Shown here piece by piece: positions 40,821 through 50,451 of a stretch of 64,000 nucleotides of DNA; positions within the stretch are counted from its first letter, which is position 1; every line of letters starts with the position of its first letter. Position numbers and translations under genes: made by a program. A model generated the notes under the pieces. The model was not told the DNA's origin. It saw only the letters and a program-made list of their open reading frames with translations, and did not search any database. This stretch comes from Marinomonas aquimarina. Lineage in GTDB: Bacteria > Pseudomonadota > Gammaproteobacteria > Pseudomonadales > Marinomonadaceae. The stretch lies in contig NZ_FLOC01000012.1 in assembly GCF_900089755.1 (NCBI RefSeq), forward strand, positions 62,001 through 126,000. Direction: 5' to 3'.

Positions 40821-42482
40821 ATGAGTTTACCTTCGGATCAAGGTCATAAAGCATCGCAGGCTTTGCCTGCGACCATTCGGTCGAACAACCGCATTTCTAA
40901 GATTTGGATCATTCCAATACTGACTCTTGTGTTGAGCCTGTGGTTCATTCTGCAGGAAGTGAACGATAAGGGCATTGAAATCGAAATTGAGTTTCAGACG
41001 GCATCGGGGCTTGAAGCGGGCAAAACACAAATCAAAATCCGCGATGTGGTCATTGGCCATGTCGACTCTATTGCCCTGAACGATGACTCATCAGGGGTAC
41101 GAGTGACCGCTCTGCTAGATAATAAAGCGGAAAAATTCCTACGCTCGGATACGCGCTTCTGGGTGGTCTCACCAAGGGTCTCTTTTGAAGGCATATCTGG
41201 CTTACAAACCCTGTTGTCGGGCTCCTACATCGATATGGCGCCAGGCATTGATGAACAAACCTCACGTCAGTTTGTGGCCCTAGAAGATCCGCCTGTGACC
41301 CCGATCGGCACGCCAGGTCTGCGCGTGTTTTTAAACAGCGAGAAGTCGTTTACCGCTAAGGTAGGCGATCAAGTGATTTACCGTGGCCTGTCGGTAGGGC
41401 GTATTGAAACCGTTGAATACGATTTAGAAAAACGTCTCGCTCGATACAGTGCCTTCATCGAAGCGCCATTTGATAAATTGGTCACTTCCAATACCCGTTT
41501 TTGGAACACCAGCGGTATTGAGCTAGAGCTGGGCGCCGATGGTGTGGGGGTCACGACGCCAAATTTAGAAGCGCTGATCGCCGGTGGTATCACCTTTGAT
41601 GAGCCAGAAGATATGCCGCCGAGTCAGTCATTTGAGCACGACAAGGTATTCCAAATTTACCCCTCTTATAAAAGCGCCATGGCGCATCGTTATGTGGAGA
41701 AGGTTTACTACTTAATCTTGATCGAAAGCTCGGTGCGTGGCCTCAAAGAGGGCGCTCCAGTTGAATACCGTGGCTTGCAAATCGGCCAAGTGGAGGACAT
41801 CAACATCAAGTTGGATGACCACAAAATGCGCGCGGATGCAGAGTCATACAAAATCCCGGTGTTGATTTCGATCCAACCTGGGCGAGCGAACTTAAGCGAC
41901 GATGAGACGGGCCGAGACTTTATCAGTAAGCAGTTCACTTTATGGGTAGAGAATGGTCTTCGTGCTTCCCTTAAAACCGGCAGCTTGCTAACGGGGGCGG
42001 TGTTTGTTGATCTTAAGCACGATGATAAAGCAGAAGACTACAAGACGGTTTTTCTGGCGGGTTATCCTTTGATTCCGACGATACCGGATGAAATTGTGCA
42101 ATTCACTGATCAGTTAAGTACGACCTTAGATAAAATCAATGAATTGCCGTTACAAGGCGTGGCAGAGGACTTGCGGGTGTTGCTACAAGACCTATCCACC
42201 AGTGCCAATGCCTTTAATCAAGCCAGCAGCTCGATCAGTGGCAAGTTAGACGAGTTTGATATGGCAGCGATGAATGCCACACTGTCTAGCTTGAACGATG
42301 TGTTAGAGAAATTTGCCACGGAAGATAACGGCGTATCGACGATCAATCAAACCATGGTCGAAATCCAAAATGCCATGCGTGAGTTGACGCCATTACTACA
42401 GAAAATGAATACAGCGCCTAATAGTTTGATCTTTAAAAGTCAGGTGGCGCCAGACATTGAGCCTCAAGGAGCAAGACGATGA
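40821..42482 (+). CDS. pqiB: PqiB, periplasm-spanning MCE protein
   Basis: A 553-residue MCE protein with one N-terminal membrane segment (IWIIPILTLVLSLWFILQE) and three MCE domains, at about 45-140, 160-260 and 290-400 (GIEIEIEFQTASGLEAGKTQIK; GLRVFLNSEKSFTAKVGDQVIYRG; GLKEGAPVEYRGLQIGQV). A long helical C-terminus follows. E. coli PqiB forms a syringe-like tube bridging the periplasm for lipids. It is 1 bp after pqiA and overlaps pqiC by 4 bp. Confidence 0.92.
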   Translation: MSLPSDQGHKASQALPATIRSNNRISKIWIIPILTLVLSLWFILQEVNDKGIEIEIEFQTASGLEAGKTQIKIRDVVIGHVDSIALNDDSSGVRVTALLDNKAEKFLRSDTRFWVVSPRVSFEGISGLQTLLSGSYIDMAPGIDEQTSRQFVALEDPPVTPIGTPGLRVFLNSEKSFTAKVGDQVIYRGLSVGRIETVEYDLEKRLARYSAFIEAPFDKLVTSNTRFWNTSGIELELGADGVGVTTPNLEALIAGGITFDEPEDMPPSQSFEHDKVFQIYPSYKSAMAHRYVEKVYYLILIESSVRGLKEGAPVEYRGLQIGQVEDINIKLDDHKMRADAESYKIPVLISIQPGRANLSDDETGRDFISKQFTLWVENGLRASLKTGSLLTGAVFVDLKHDDKAEDYKTVFLAGYPLIPTIPDEIVQFTDQLSTTLDKINELPLQGVAEDLRVLLQDLSTSANAFNQASSSISGKLDEFDMAAMNATLSSLNDVLEKFATEDNGVSTINQTMVEIQNAMRELTPLLQKMNTAPNSLIFKSQVAPDIEPQGARR

Positions 42483-43039
42483 GAGTGATACTGCTCTTAG
42501 TAACTATGATGCTGGTTGTCGGCTGTTCCTCGCCGACACTGCAGCCACCAAAATATTATGTGCTCAGCGGAACGCCGATGCAGTTGATCCCGCATAAGGT
42601 GCAGCACCCTGCGGTCGAGGTGCGTTCAGTGGCGTTATCGGACTATCTGCAAAGCGCGAACATTGTCCTTCAGGTGTCTGATCATGAGCTGTTTTTCTCT
42701 GCCAATCACTTATGGGCTGAACCGCTGCAAGTGGGCATTGAAAAAGTACTCAGCAATCGTCTATCGCAAACGCAATCCTTAAGCGATGTCCCAGCACTGC
42801 TGTTGGACGTCAACATTGATTACTTTCATATCGTCGATCGTGATGCGGTGATCTTGTCTGGAAATTATGTGGTCGAAAGCCAAACCGGTGCCAACTTGGT
42901 ACGTGAGCGTTTTACCCTGCGTGAGCCCTTGAATCACTCAGGGTATGAATACGCAGTGTCGGTGATGTCATCCATTCTGGGGGCGTTAAGTCAGGAAATC
43001 GCTGCAAAAGTGACTGCTCAGCAAAGCAGTGCCCGTTAG
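42479..43039 (+). CDS. pqiC: PqiC-type outer-membrane lipoprotein
   Basis: A 186-residue lipoprotein with lipobox VVGCSS (Cys16) and the ABC-type transport auxiliary lipoprotein fold (PF03886) as seen in PPKYYVLSG, VEVRSVALSDYLQS and LWAEPLQVGIEKVL. It anchors the PqiB tube at the outer membrane. Its ATG overlaps the pqiB stop (ATGA). gspE follows after 25 bp. Confidence 0.88.
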   Translation: MRVILLLVTMMLVVGCSSPTLQPPKYYVLSGTPMQLIPHKVQHPAVEVRSVALSDYLQSANIVLQVSDHELFFSANHLWAEPLQVGIEKVLSNRLSQTQSLSDVPALLLDVNIDYFHIVDRDAVILSGNYVVESQTGANLVRERFTLREPLNHSGYEYAVSVMSSILGALSQEIAAKVTAQQSSAR

Positions 43040-43064
43040 TGCCAGAATCTCATAAGGTCTTTAT

Positions 43065-44588
43065 TTGTCTGCTTTAGCTTACTCGTTTGTCAAAGAATTC
43101 GGAGTGCTGCTATACCCAGCTGCCACGGGGTGGGTGTTAGCGCACCGTGCCGACGCTACCCTGCCTGCGTTAAATGAGGCGTTTCGCTTAAGCCCAGAAA
43201 TGCCGACTCTGGAAGCCTTATCCGAGCAAGCGTTTGAGGCGCAAGTGGTAAGTTATTATCAACTGGCTGGTCAGCAAACGTTAGAAAGTGTGAAGGCCTT
43301 AGACGACGAGGCTTATCTTCAAGGACTCGACTTAGAAAGCCTTGCACAGGCGATCCCAGAAAACGAAGACCTGCTGGAGCGTGAAGGCGATGCCCCGGTG
43401 ATTCGTTTGATCAACGCCATCTTGAGCGAAGCGCTCAATGTTGGCGCCTCGGACATCCACATTGAAACCTATGAGCGCCAGCTGAAGGTGCGCTTTCGCG
43501 TGGATGGCGTGTTACGTGAAGTGATTGCGCCAAAACGTGCTTTAGCGCCCATGTTGATTTCCCGTATCAAAGTCATGGCAAAGCTGGATATCGCTGAAAA
43601 ACGCTTGCCACAGGATGGACGAATTTTATTACGTGTATCAGGGCAAGATACCGATGTACGGGTATCTACGCTACCTTCGACTTATGGTGAGCGGGTGGTG
43701 TTGCGCTTGCTCAGTAAAGCGGTCGCAGAGATGGATTTAGAACACCTCGGAATGCGTCCCAGTGACCAACAGCGTTTACGTCAGCTGATTGAAAAGCCCA
43801 ACGGTATTGTGTTGGTGACGGGGCCTACCGGCTCCGGTAAAACCACCAGCTTGTATGCCGCGCTTAATCATCTTAATCATGGCCGCAGCAATATTATGAC
43901 CGTCGAAGACCCAGTGGAATACCACATTGACGGGGTGGCACAAACGCAGGTCAACAGCAAAGCCGAGATGACCTTCGCCAAGGGCTTAAGAGCCATTTTA
44001 CGGCAAGACCCTGATGTGGTGATGATCGGTGAAATACGTGATTTGGAAACCGCAGAGATTGCTGTGCAAGCGTCTTTAACTGGGCATATGGTGTTGTCGA
44101 CCCTGCATACCAACAGTGCCATCGCGGCGGTCACTCGCTTGCAAGATATGGGCATTGAGCCGTTTCTTTTGTCGTCCTCAGTGGTTGGTGTGGTGGCGCA
44201 GCGTTTGGTGCGTCGTTTGTGTGAGCATTGCAAACAAGAGCAGCCGATGGACCTGGCGACACAGCAATTATTCGCCGTGCTCGAGACCACGAGTATCAGA
44301 CTTTATCAAGCTAACCCTCAAGGCTGTGAGCATTGTCATCAGGGCTACCGAGGGCGCTTGGGAATATATGAAATCATTGATATGGATGCCGCCTTACAGC
44401 GTTTGATCCACGATAGGGCTTCTGAACAAGTGCTGGCGGCACAGGTGCGTCAACGCTGTCCAAGTTTACGTCAGGACGGTTTGCAAAAAGCTGCCCTTGG
44501 CCTGACGTCGATTGAGGAGGTACTGCGTGTGACTTCCCAGCTCGCCGCTGAGGTGTCCATGGATCACACAGCGAACGGATCCGCTTGA
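43065..44588 (+). CDS. gspE: Type II secretion ATPase
   Basis: A 507-residue GspE, the hexameric cytoplasmic ATPase that drives pseudopilus assembly. Order: N1E/N2E domain (1-130), GASDIHIE motif, Walker A GPTGSGKTTSLYAAL, Asp box EDPVEY, Walker B VMIGEIRDLETAE, and the four-Cys zinc loop CEHCKQE...CEHCHQGY. TTG at 43065 with AAGG 7 bases upstream is the start; no ATG suits. It starts the second gsp block and overlaps gspF by one base. Confidence 0.95.
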   Translation: MSALAYSFVKEFGVLLYPAATGWVLAHRADATLPALNEAFRLSPEMPTLEALSEQAFEAQVVSYYQLAGQQTLESVKALDDEAYLQGLDLESLAQAIPENEDLLEREGDAPVIRLINAILSEALNVGASDIHIETYERQLKVRFRVDGVLREVIAPKRALAPMLISRIKVMAKLDIAEKRLPQDGRILLRVSGQDTDVRVSTLPSTYGERVVLRLLSKAVAEMDLEHLGMRPSDQQRLRQLIEKPNGIVLVTGPTGSGKTTSLYAALNHLNHGRSNIMTVEDPVEYHIDGVAQTQVNSKAEMTFAKGLRAILRQDPDVVMIGEIRDLETAEIAVQASLTGHMVLSTLHTNSAIAAVTRLQDMGIEPFLLSSSVVGVVAQRLVRRLCEHCKQEQPMDLATQQLFAVLETTSIRLYQANPQGCEHCHQGYRGRLGIYEIIDMDAALQRLIHDRASEQVLAAQVRQRCPSLRQDGLQKAALGLTSIEEVLRVTSQLAAEVSMDHTANGSA

Positions 44589-45787
44589 TGGCTGTATTTG
44601 AATATCGTGCTTTGAGCGACGCGGGCGCTAAGCGTAAAGGGCTGTTGGAAGCGGATAACGAGCGGCATGCGCGTCACAAGTTGCGTGAACAGGGGCTAGT
44701 GCCATTAGAGCTAAACAGCGCCAAAGCCAGCCGTAAGGCTTTTTTTCAAACGCATCTTAATACCCGTGAGCGAGCCCTACTGATGCGCCAATTGGCCACC
44801 TTGATTGAGGCCGGATTACCCATTGAGGAAACCTTGTCTGGGGTGGCTTCCCAATCGGGTAAAGGGCGCGTGCGCCGTATGTTGCTGGCCATTCGTGGGC
44901 GTGTGTTAGAGGGCTTCTCTTTTGCTCAGGCTCTGAGTGCTTACCCGAAAGCGTTTCCCACCTTATTTCAGGCCAGTGTCCAAGCAGGGGAAGAATCCGG
45001 GCAGCTAGCCTCGGTTTTGTCGGCCTTGGCGGATCATTCTGAGCGAGAGCAAGCGAATCAACAAACCTTGCAGTCGGCACTCTTGTACCCAGCCTTGCTG
45101 ACGCTAGTGGCCATTGCCATTGTGAGCTTTTTATTAGGCTCGGTGATGCCTGATATTGTTGCTGTGTTTGTGCGACAAAAAGCTGAGCTACCTGCCTTAA
45201 CAGAGGCGCTTATTGGTGTCAGCCGTGTGTTATCCAGTTGGGGCGTCTGGCTGGTATTTGCTCTGCTGCTCAGTGGCATAGCATTACGTCTTGCACAACC
45301 AATGCAGGCTTTTAGGCAGCGCCAAGACCTGTTTCTGTTGGCACTTCCCGGGTTGGGGCGTTTATTGGGGGGGCTTGCAATCACCCGCTACGTGGCTACC
45401 TTAGCGATGTTGACGCAAAGCGGTGTGCCTCTGGTGTTTGCCATGGACATTGCCAGTAAAGTGATTACCAATCTGGCGCTCAAACAGCGCTTGCAAACGG
45501 CGCAGCAGCAGGTCCGAGAAGGGCGTTCGCTGTCACAGGCGCTGGCGGAAAATCGCTATATGCCGCCGCTTATGTTGCAGCTGATCAGCAGTGGTGAGCG
45601 CAGTGGTGAGTTAGCGCAAATGCTAGACAAAGCGGCACGTCAGCAAAGTGAACAGAGCCAGCATCGCATGAACAATTTTCTCACTCTGTTTGAACCACTG
45701 ATGCTACTGGTGATGGGGGCTGTGGTGCTGTTGATTGTCATGGCGATCTTATTACCGATTATGAATATGAACCAATTACTGCGATAA
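44588..45787 (+). CDS. gspF: Type II secretion inner-membrane platform protein
   Basis: A 399-residue GspF with the paired GspF/T2SF domains, at about 65-190 (MRQLATLIEAGLPIEETL) and 265-390 (LAMLTQSGVPLVFAMDIASK) and three membrane segments. The N-terminal FEYRALSDAGAKRKGLLEADN is typical. ATG at 44588 shares its base with the gspE TGA stop. Confidence 0.94.
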   Translation: MAVFEYRALSDAGAKRKGLLEADNERHARHKLREQGLVPLELNSAKASRKAFFQTHLNTRERALLMRQLATLIEAGLPIEETLSGVASQSGKGRVRRMLLAIRGRVLEGFSFAQALSAYPKAFPTLFQASVQAGEESGQLASVLSALADHSEREQANQQTLQSALLYPALLTLVAIAIVSFLLGSVMPDIVAVFVRQKAELPALTEALIGVSRVLSSWGVWLVFALLLSGIALRLAQPMQAFRQRQDLFLLALPGLGRLLGGLAITRYVATLAMLTQSGVPLVFAMDIASKVITNLALKQRLQTAQQQVREGRSLSQALAENRYMPPLMLQLISSGERSGELAQMLDKAARQQSEQSQHRMNNFLTLFEPLMLLVMGAVVLLIVMAILLPIMNMNQLLR

Positions 45788-45805
45788 CTGTTAAGGACGT
45801 TAGCC

Positions 45806-46267
45806 ATGGGACACCTATCTAGACCACACCAACGCTTTGCTGGAAAGTCACAAGCTTCTGGCTTTACTTTGCTTGAATTGATGGTGGTGGCGGCGATTTT
45901 AAGTCTGTTGGTGGCGCTGGTGGCCCCCAACTTATTAGGTCGCTCCGATGATGCCAAAGTGGCGGTTGCTAAGACGCAATTGCGCAACATCGTATCGGCG
46001 TTGGACCTGTATAAACTGGACAATGGCCACTATCCGTCCACTGCACAAGGCTTACAAGCCTTGGTAACGCGCCCATCTGGTTACCCTGAGGCGCGCAACT
46101 GGAAACAAGGGGGCTATTTGCCCGCTTTGCCACAAGATCCATGGCAGTCTGAATATTTGTACATTAGTCCAGGTGCGCAGGGGGAGTACGACTTATTATC
46201 GCTTGGCGCCGACGGTCGCGAAGGCGGGGAAGGGGACGCAGCGGACATTTCCAGCCGTGCGCTATAA
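45806..46267 (+). CDS. gspG: Type II secretion major pseudopilin
   Basis: A 153-residue major pseudopilin. The prepilin site is SG/FTLLELMVV (cleavage after Gly19, Glu5 present). The C-terminal calcium-site region is GYLPALPQDPWQSEYLY...DLLSLGADGREGG, diagnostic for GspG. AGGA precedes the ATG. A prepilin peptidase is not in the window. It overlaps gspH. Confidence 0.95.
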   Translation: MGHLSRPHQRFAGKSQASGFTLLELMVVAAILSLLVALVAPNLLGRSDDAKVAVAKTQLRNIVSALDLYKLDNGHYPSTAQGLQALVTRPSGYPEARNWKQGGYLPALPQDPWQSEYLYISPGAQGEYDLLSLGADGREGGEGDAADISSRAL

Positions 46268-46751
46268 ACCACAAAGAGCACAACACCATGGCTTTAGCTT
46301 GCTTGAGCTGTTGCTGGTGCTGAGCATATTAGGGGTCATGGTAAGCCTAGTAGCACCCAATATGAGCGGTTGGGCACAACAAGATAAAGCTAAAACCGAA
46401 GCCTTAGCACTGCAACAGGCGTTGCAAACCTTGATTGATCAAAGCTGGTTGGCTGGACGTAATAGCTTTATTGAACTGCGCCAAGGGCAGCTGCGACTGT
46501 GGCAGCTACAGGGCCAGCAATGGCAAGAGGCAGGTGTGCTCTATGAACAGCAAGCGGGACTTGAGTATCAACTCAGCACTGTTAGTGAGCAGGTGCGCAA
46601 TGCGCAAGAGAGTCTGAACCTAGCTGGCAGCATGGCTTGGGTGGCGCTTGCCAATGGCGAGTATGTGCCTTTGCGCTGGCACATCAAAAGTAACCGCCGA
46701 TCTTACACCTTAAGCGGAGATGGTATTAATGGCCTTCAGATCAAACCCTAA
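46257..46751 (+). CDS. gspH: Type II secretion minor pseudopilin H
   Basis: A 164-residue minor pseudopilin with prepilin site HG/FSLLELLLVLSILG and a variable globular part (NSFIELRQGQLRLWQLQ). The nearest start that gives a short leader is GTG at 46257, overlapping gspG by 11 bp; the frame is open further upstream but those codons lie inside gspG. Assignment as H rests on its order between G and I. Confidence 0.85.
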   Translation: MRYKPQRAQHHGFSLLELLLVLSILGVMVSLVAPNMSGWAQQDKAKTEALALQQALQTLIDQSWLAGRNSFIELRQGQLRLWQLQGQQWQEAGVLYEQQAGLEYQLSTVSEQVRNAQESLNLAGSMAWVALANGEYVPLRWHIKSNRRSYTLSGDGINGLQIKP

Positions 46752-47160
46752 GCAGGGCTTTACCTTGATCGAAGTGCTGGTGGCCTTGGTGGTGCTGGCC
46801 GCCATCGGGATCACCTTATTACAAACCAGTGCAACGGGCACCGATCACAGTCGTTATTTACAGCACAAACTGCTGGCCAGTTGGGTGGCCGAGGACCGTG
46901 CTACCCTGCTGCGCTTAGCTCAGCGTCAAGGGCTGCCTCTGAACTTTGATGAGCAGCAGGTGGAGCAAGCTGGACAGGGTTTTCTGAGCAAAGTAAGGGT
47001 GACGAAAGAAAGCGCACGGCTGCGCCGCGTAGAGATACAAGTTTTCCTGCTTGAACCGAGCCGCAGGGATGAGGAGGGGGCTCCGATTTATCAGCTCACC
47101 AGTTACCTACCACAAAGCTTAAACCCGCGTGCCGTGCAAGGTGTTAGCAATGGCTTGTAA
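46729..47160 (+). CDS. gspI: Type II secretion minor pseudopilin I
   Basis: A 143-residue minor pseudopilin: QG/FTLIEVLVALVVLAAIG, then a helix with ASWVAEDRATLLRL, matching GspI. GGAG is 9 bases before the ATG at 46729; the ATG at 46720 sits too close. Overlaps gspH and gspJ. Confidence 0.88.
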   Translation: MAFRSNPKQGFTLIEVLVALVVLAAIGITLLQTSATGTDHSRYLQHKLLASWVAEDRATLLRLAQRQGLPLNFDEQQVEQAGQGFLSKVRVTKESARLRRVEIQVFLLEPSRRDEEGAPIYQLTSYLPQSLNPRAVQGVSNGL

Positions 47161-47794
47161 TCGGCTGCTTGTGTCCTCGCGTCAGCAGCAAGGTTTCACC
47201 CTGGTCGAACTCTTAGTGGTGGTGCTGATCATGGCCATCATGGGCGCGGCGGCCTATGACATGCTGGGGACCTCTATGCGCCTTGAATCCCGTACGGCGG
47301 AGCATTCACACGCCCTGGAACGCTTAACCAAGGCGGTGTATTGGCTGCAGCAGGATAGCGAGCAATACATTGATCGCCCTATACGCGACGTCCTAGGGGA
47401 ATCTGAGCCAAGCCTTCTACTGAACAGCGGCGAGCTGAGTTTGACCCATTTAGGCTGGAGCAATCCGTTACAAGAGCGGCGTGCGACACTGCAGCGTGTC
47501 CATTATCAGGTAAGCAATGGTGAGCTGCAGCGACTCAGCTGGCGAGTACTGGATCGTGCGCAAGATTCCGCACCGATACGCCAAGTGCTATTGGATTCCG
47601 TGCAAGGGCTAGAGTTTGCCATCTTGGCGAATGGAGCTTGGCATGGCCAGTGGCCACTAGCGGCATCATCATTACCTGGTGGGGAATCTAGCGCAGCAGC
47701 GCAGGCTCTGCGGGTACGTCTGACAATAGCGCCGTTTGGCACCATTGAGCGTATCTTTGAGTTGCCCAGTACAGGAAAAGAAGGGGCGTTATGA
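47150..47794 (+). CDS. gspJ: Type II secretion minor pseudopilin J
   Basis: A 214-residue pseudopilin with QG/FTLVELLVVVLIMAIMGA, and family segments AEHSHALERLTKAVYWLQQDSEQYI and a closing VRLTIAPFGTIERIF. The ATG at 47150 has AAGG 8 bases upstream; a GTG at 47129 is less likely. It caps the pseudopilus with gspI and gspK. Overlaps gspK by 4 bp. Confidence 0.88.
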   Translation: MACNRLLVSSRQQQGFTLVELLVVVLIMAIMGAAAYDMLGTSMRLESRTAEHSHALERLTKAVYWLQQDSEQYIDRPIRDVLGESEPSLLLNSGELSLTHLGWSNPLQERRATLQRVHYQVSNGELQRLSWRVLDRAQDSAPIRQVLLDSVQGLEFAILANGAWHGQWPLAASSLPGGESSAAAQALRVRLTIAPFGTIERIFELPSTGKEGAL

Positions 47795-48774
47795 AGACAC
47801 ACCAGCAACGGGGAGTGGTGCTGATCATGGCGTTGATGGTGTTGGCTGTCGTGGCCAGCTTGTCGGTATACACCATACAGCATGTGCAGCGTTCGCTGTC
47901 TGTTACCACCTTTAGCAATGATAACGTTGGCCTGCGTCAGCAGTTGCTAGGAGGCGAGGCTTGGGCCAGTGCTTGGTTAGCGGCTCAGCATGGGACAGGC
48001 ATGTATCATGCTGAGCTCCCTGACCTCGATCGGCCTTGGCATCTGTTGAGGCAGCACTTTGAGCTAGATGGCCCAGCGCGAGTCTTGCAGATTGATGTCA
48101 TTGAGCGTCAATCCTGCATTAATCTTAACTTGTTGGCCGATCCCACACGTGCGGCCATCACCGAGCAGCGTTTAGACCATTTATCCAACGCTCTGTCGCT
48201 TGATTCGGCTTGGATTGCTGTGGTCAAAGATTGGCTTGATCGAGACCAAGCGTTAAGCAGCGCGAGCAGTCATGAAGACGAGTATTATTTGGCGCTTGAA
48301 CCCGCCTTTCGGACGGCTGATAGCCCACTGGTGAACGCCAGTGAGCTAGGTTTATTAGCCGTGCCAAAGGCCGTGTTTGCACGCTTGGCACCTTATATCT
48401 GTTGGTTGCCAGAAGCGGCTCCCATCAATATTAATCAATTGAATGAACCCTTATTAAAGGCGTACTTTCCAGGCTTAAAGGCGTCCGCAAGAGAGGCTTT
48501 GTTGGCGCGTTTATCCAGTTCAGGTTTTGACACGGTGGCTGATTTTTTAGCGTGGCCAGAACTGGCTGAGCAAAACTTAGTGGCTGATGAGTGGCATCTT
48601 GAAAGTCGCTATGTGGATGTCTATGTGACCTTATCTGGTGCCGCAACCAAGCGCGCTTTACACAGCCGTTTACAACGTTTAAGCGATGGCCGAGTGGTGC
48701 CTTTTGCTCGCGCCTTTGGCCCCTTTGACGTACTATCTACAGCATTATTGCCGCGCCACAGCAAGACGATTTAA
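47791..48774 (+). CDS. gspK: Type II secretion minor pseudopilin K
   Basis: A 327-residue GspK, the large tip pseudopilin. The leader site is QRG/VVLIMALMVLAVVASL, lacking the usual Glu5 as GspK does. Later motifs NLNLLADPTRA, VVKDWLDRDQ, NASELGLLA and PININQLNEPLL fit its alpha-helical insertion. ATGA overlaps the gspJ stop. Confidence 0.9.
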   Translation: MKTHQQRGVVLIMALMVLAVVASLSVYTIQHVQRSLSVTTFSNDNVGLRQQLLGGEAWASAWLAAQHGTGMYHAELPDLDRPWHLLRQHFELDGPARVLQIDVIERQSCINLNLLADPTRAAITEQRLDHLSNALSLDSAWIAVVKDWLDRDQALSSASSHEDEYYLALEPAFRTADSPLVNASELGLLAVPKAVFARLAPYICWLPEAAPININQLNEPLLKAYFPGLKASAREALLARLSSSGFDTVADFLAWPELAEQNLVADEWHLESRYVDVYVTLSGAATKRALHSRLQRLSDGRVVPFARAFGPFDVLSTALLPRHSKTI

Positions 48775-48785
48775 TAGGAAACCTT

Positions 48786-49931
48786 GTGCAGAGATTGATA
48801 CTTCAATTACGAGAAGCCTGCTCCAGCGATAACCTGGTGGCAGATTGGTGGTTGTTTGATGATCAGCAGTTGGCCAGTCAAGGCTGTGCCACGTCTGTCA
48901 CACAGATGACAGAGGCTTGGCATAGCCTTAACGAAGCACACCCTGCGCTTGGCGCTTCTGCTAGCGAAGTGGTTTTATTGGCCCCTGCCCATCGGGTGCA
49001 TATGCGCCAGTTAAGTATCAGCAAAGTTCAACGTCGCCATTTGCACAAAGTATTGCCCTATTTACTGGAACCATTTGTGGGCCAAAATGTTGATGATATG
49101 CATTGCATCAGTGGCCCCGTTACGGACGCTAAAGTCTGGTGCTGTGCCGTGGCTCATGAACATTTACAGGCTTGGCAATGCTGGTTAGCACCTTTTACCG
49201 AGACGGATGTGTATTTACTGGCACTACCGAGTGTGTTGCAAGGGAGCTCCACTGATGCTGTTTTTGAACTCCTAGGAGCCGCTTTCCAATATCAGCAAGA
49301 GCAATGGTGTTGGTTGCCAGCAACTCTTAGCCCAACGCAAGCCGCCACGGTGCTGGATATCCATAAACTGAATGCCCATTTTGCGCAGTCACAGTCATGG
49401 CAGCGCAACAATCTATTGCAAGGGCGCTATCTGAGACTGACAAAACGTACGGCGGCCCAAAGGTCTTGGAAGTGGGCGGCGATACTGTCCATATTGGCTG
49501 TCTCAGCCTACAGTCTCAATAGCTATGTGACGACGCAAGCGCTTAATCAACAAGCCGGCAACGTCGAAGACGCAGCTAACCAAGCGTTTCTCCAGCTCGT
49601 GCCAGAAGAGGGCCGAGTGGTTAATCTCCCCCGGCAAATGCAAGCCCGCCTGCAGCAGAGAGAGGTTAATAGCCCCGATCAGGACTCATCAGCCTACCAA
49701 GTGCTGGCCATGCTTGGCGCGCTAGCACCTGTGCCCGTCGAAGGGATGGGGTTACAAAGTTTGTCTTGGCAGTCGCCAGGCTATCGCTTTGAGTGGCGTG
49801 CTCAGTCTCGGTCTGACTTGGAGCGTATTCAGCAAACACTGCAGGCGCAAGGTGCACAAATAGAGTTGCAGCAGACTGTCAGACAAGATCAAGCTTACCT
49901 CGGTGTGTTCCAAGCTCAGGAGGAGTGGTGA
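48786..49931 (+). CDS. gspL: Type II secretion assembly-platform protein L
   Basis: A 381-residue GspL, with a cytoplasmic actin-like part that recruits GspE (about 1-230), one membrane segment (WAAILSILAVSAYSLNSYV near 228-247) and a periplasmic ferredoxin-like C-terminus. HRVHMRQLSISKVQRRHLHKVLPYLLEP is recognisable. GTG start with AGGA 7 bases upstream. gspM begins on its stop codon. Confidence 0.88.
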   Translation: MQRLILQLREACSSDNLVADWWLFDDQQLASQGCATSVTQMTEAWHSLNEAHPALGASASEVVLLAPAHRVHMRQLSISKVQRRHLHKVLPYLLEPFVGQNVDDMHCISGPVTDAKVWCCAVAHEHLQAWQCWLAPFTETDVYLLALPSVLQGSSTDAVFELLGAAFQYQQEQWCWLPATLSPTQAATVLDIHKLNAHFAQSQSWQRNNLLQGRYLRLTKRTAAQRSWKWAAILSILAVSAYSLNSYVTTQALNQQAGNVEDAANQAFLQLVPEEGRVVNLPRQMQARLQQREVNSPDQDSSAYQVLAMLGALAPVPVEGMGLQSLSWQSPGYRFEWRAQSRSDLERIQQTLQAQGAQIELQQTVRQDQAYLGVFQAQEEW

Positions 49932-50443
49932 TGAAAGGCTGGTTGATGCATCAATATGAGCAAAGTCATGGCTTACAAAAAAGCTGGCATTGGTATCGAG
50001 CGCGTACTGGGCGTGAACAACTCTTATTACGCTGTGCTGGGATATTGCTGCTGGCACTCAGCTGTTATTGGCTGCTACTGTCTCCTTTGCTTGTCGCCCA
50101 AAGTGAGGCTGAATTACGTTTGACGCAAGCGCAGCAACAGTATCAGACGCTACAAATGCAGGCCCAGCAACTGATGGGCGTGGGACAGGGAGAGCGGTTT
50201 GAAGATCGTGATAACGACGCCTTACGTCGTATTTTGGCGCAAACCGCTGCTAAGGCACAGTTCAGTGCTGACCGTGTGATGTTAGATGGCGATAGTCGGT
50301 TGCAGATTTGGGCGGCAGATGTGCCGTTTGTCAGGGTGGCTAGCTGGTTAAATGGCCTTGCACAAGAGCGTGTGGCAATTCATCAGCTGCAGCTGGAAAG
50401 GGTTAGCGAAGGTCAGGTAGACCTTCGCATTACGTTAGACTGA
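49931..50443 (+). CDS. gspM: Type II secretion protein M
   Basis: A 170-residue bitopic protein: short cytoplasmic N-terminus with WYRARTGREQLLL, one membrane segment (CAGILLLALSCYWLLLSPLLV), a coiled part and a small globular C-terminus ending RVSEGQVDLRITLD. It partners GspL. GGAGG lies before the ATG. It ends the gsp series, convergent with fau 8 bp later. Confidence 0.88.
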   Translation: MKGWLMHQYEQSHGLQKSWHWYRARTGREQLLLRCAGILLLALSCYWLLLSPLLVAQSEAELRLTQAQQQYQTLQMQAQQLMGVGQGERFEDRDNDALRRILAQTAAKAQFSADRVMLDGDSRLQIWAADVPFVRVASWLNGLAQERVAIHQLQLERVSEGQVDLRITLD

Positions 50444-50451
50444 GCGCTGTC

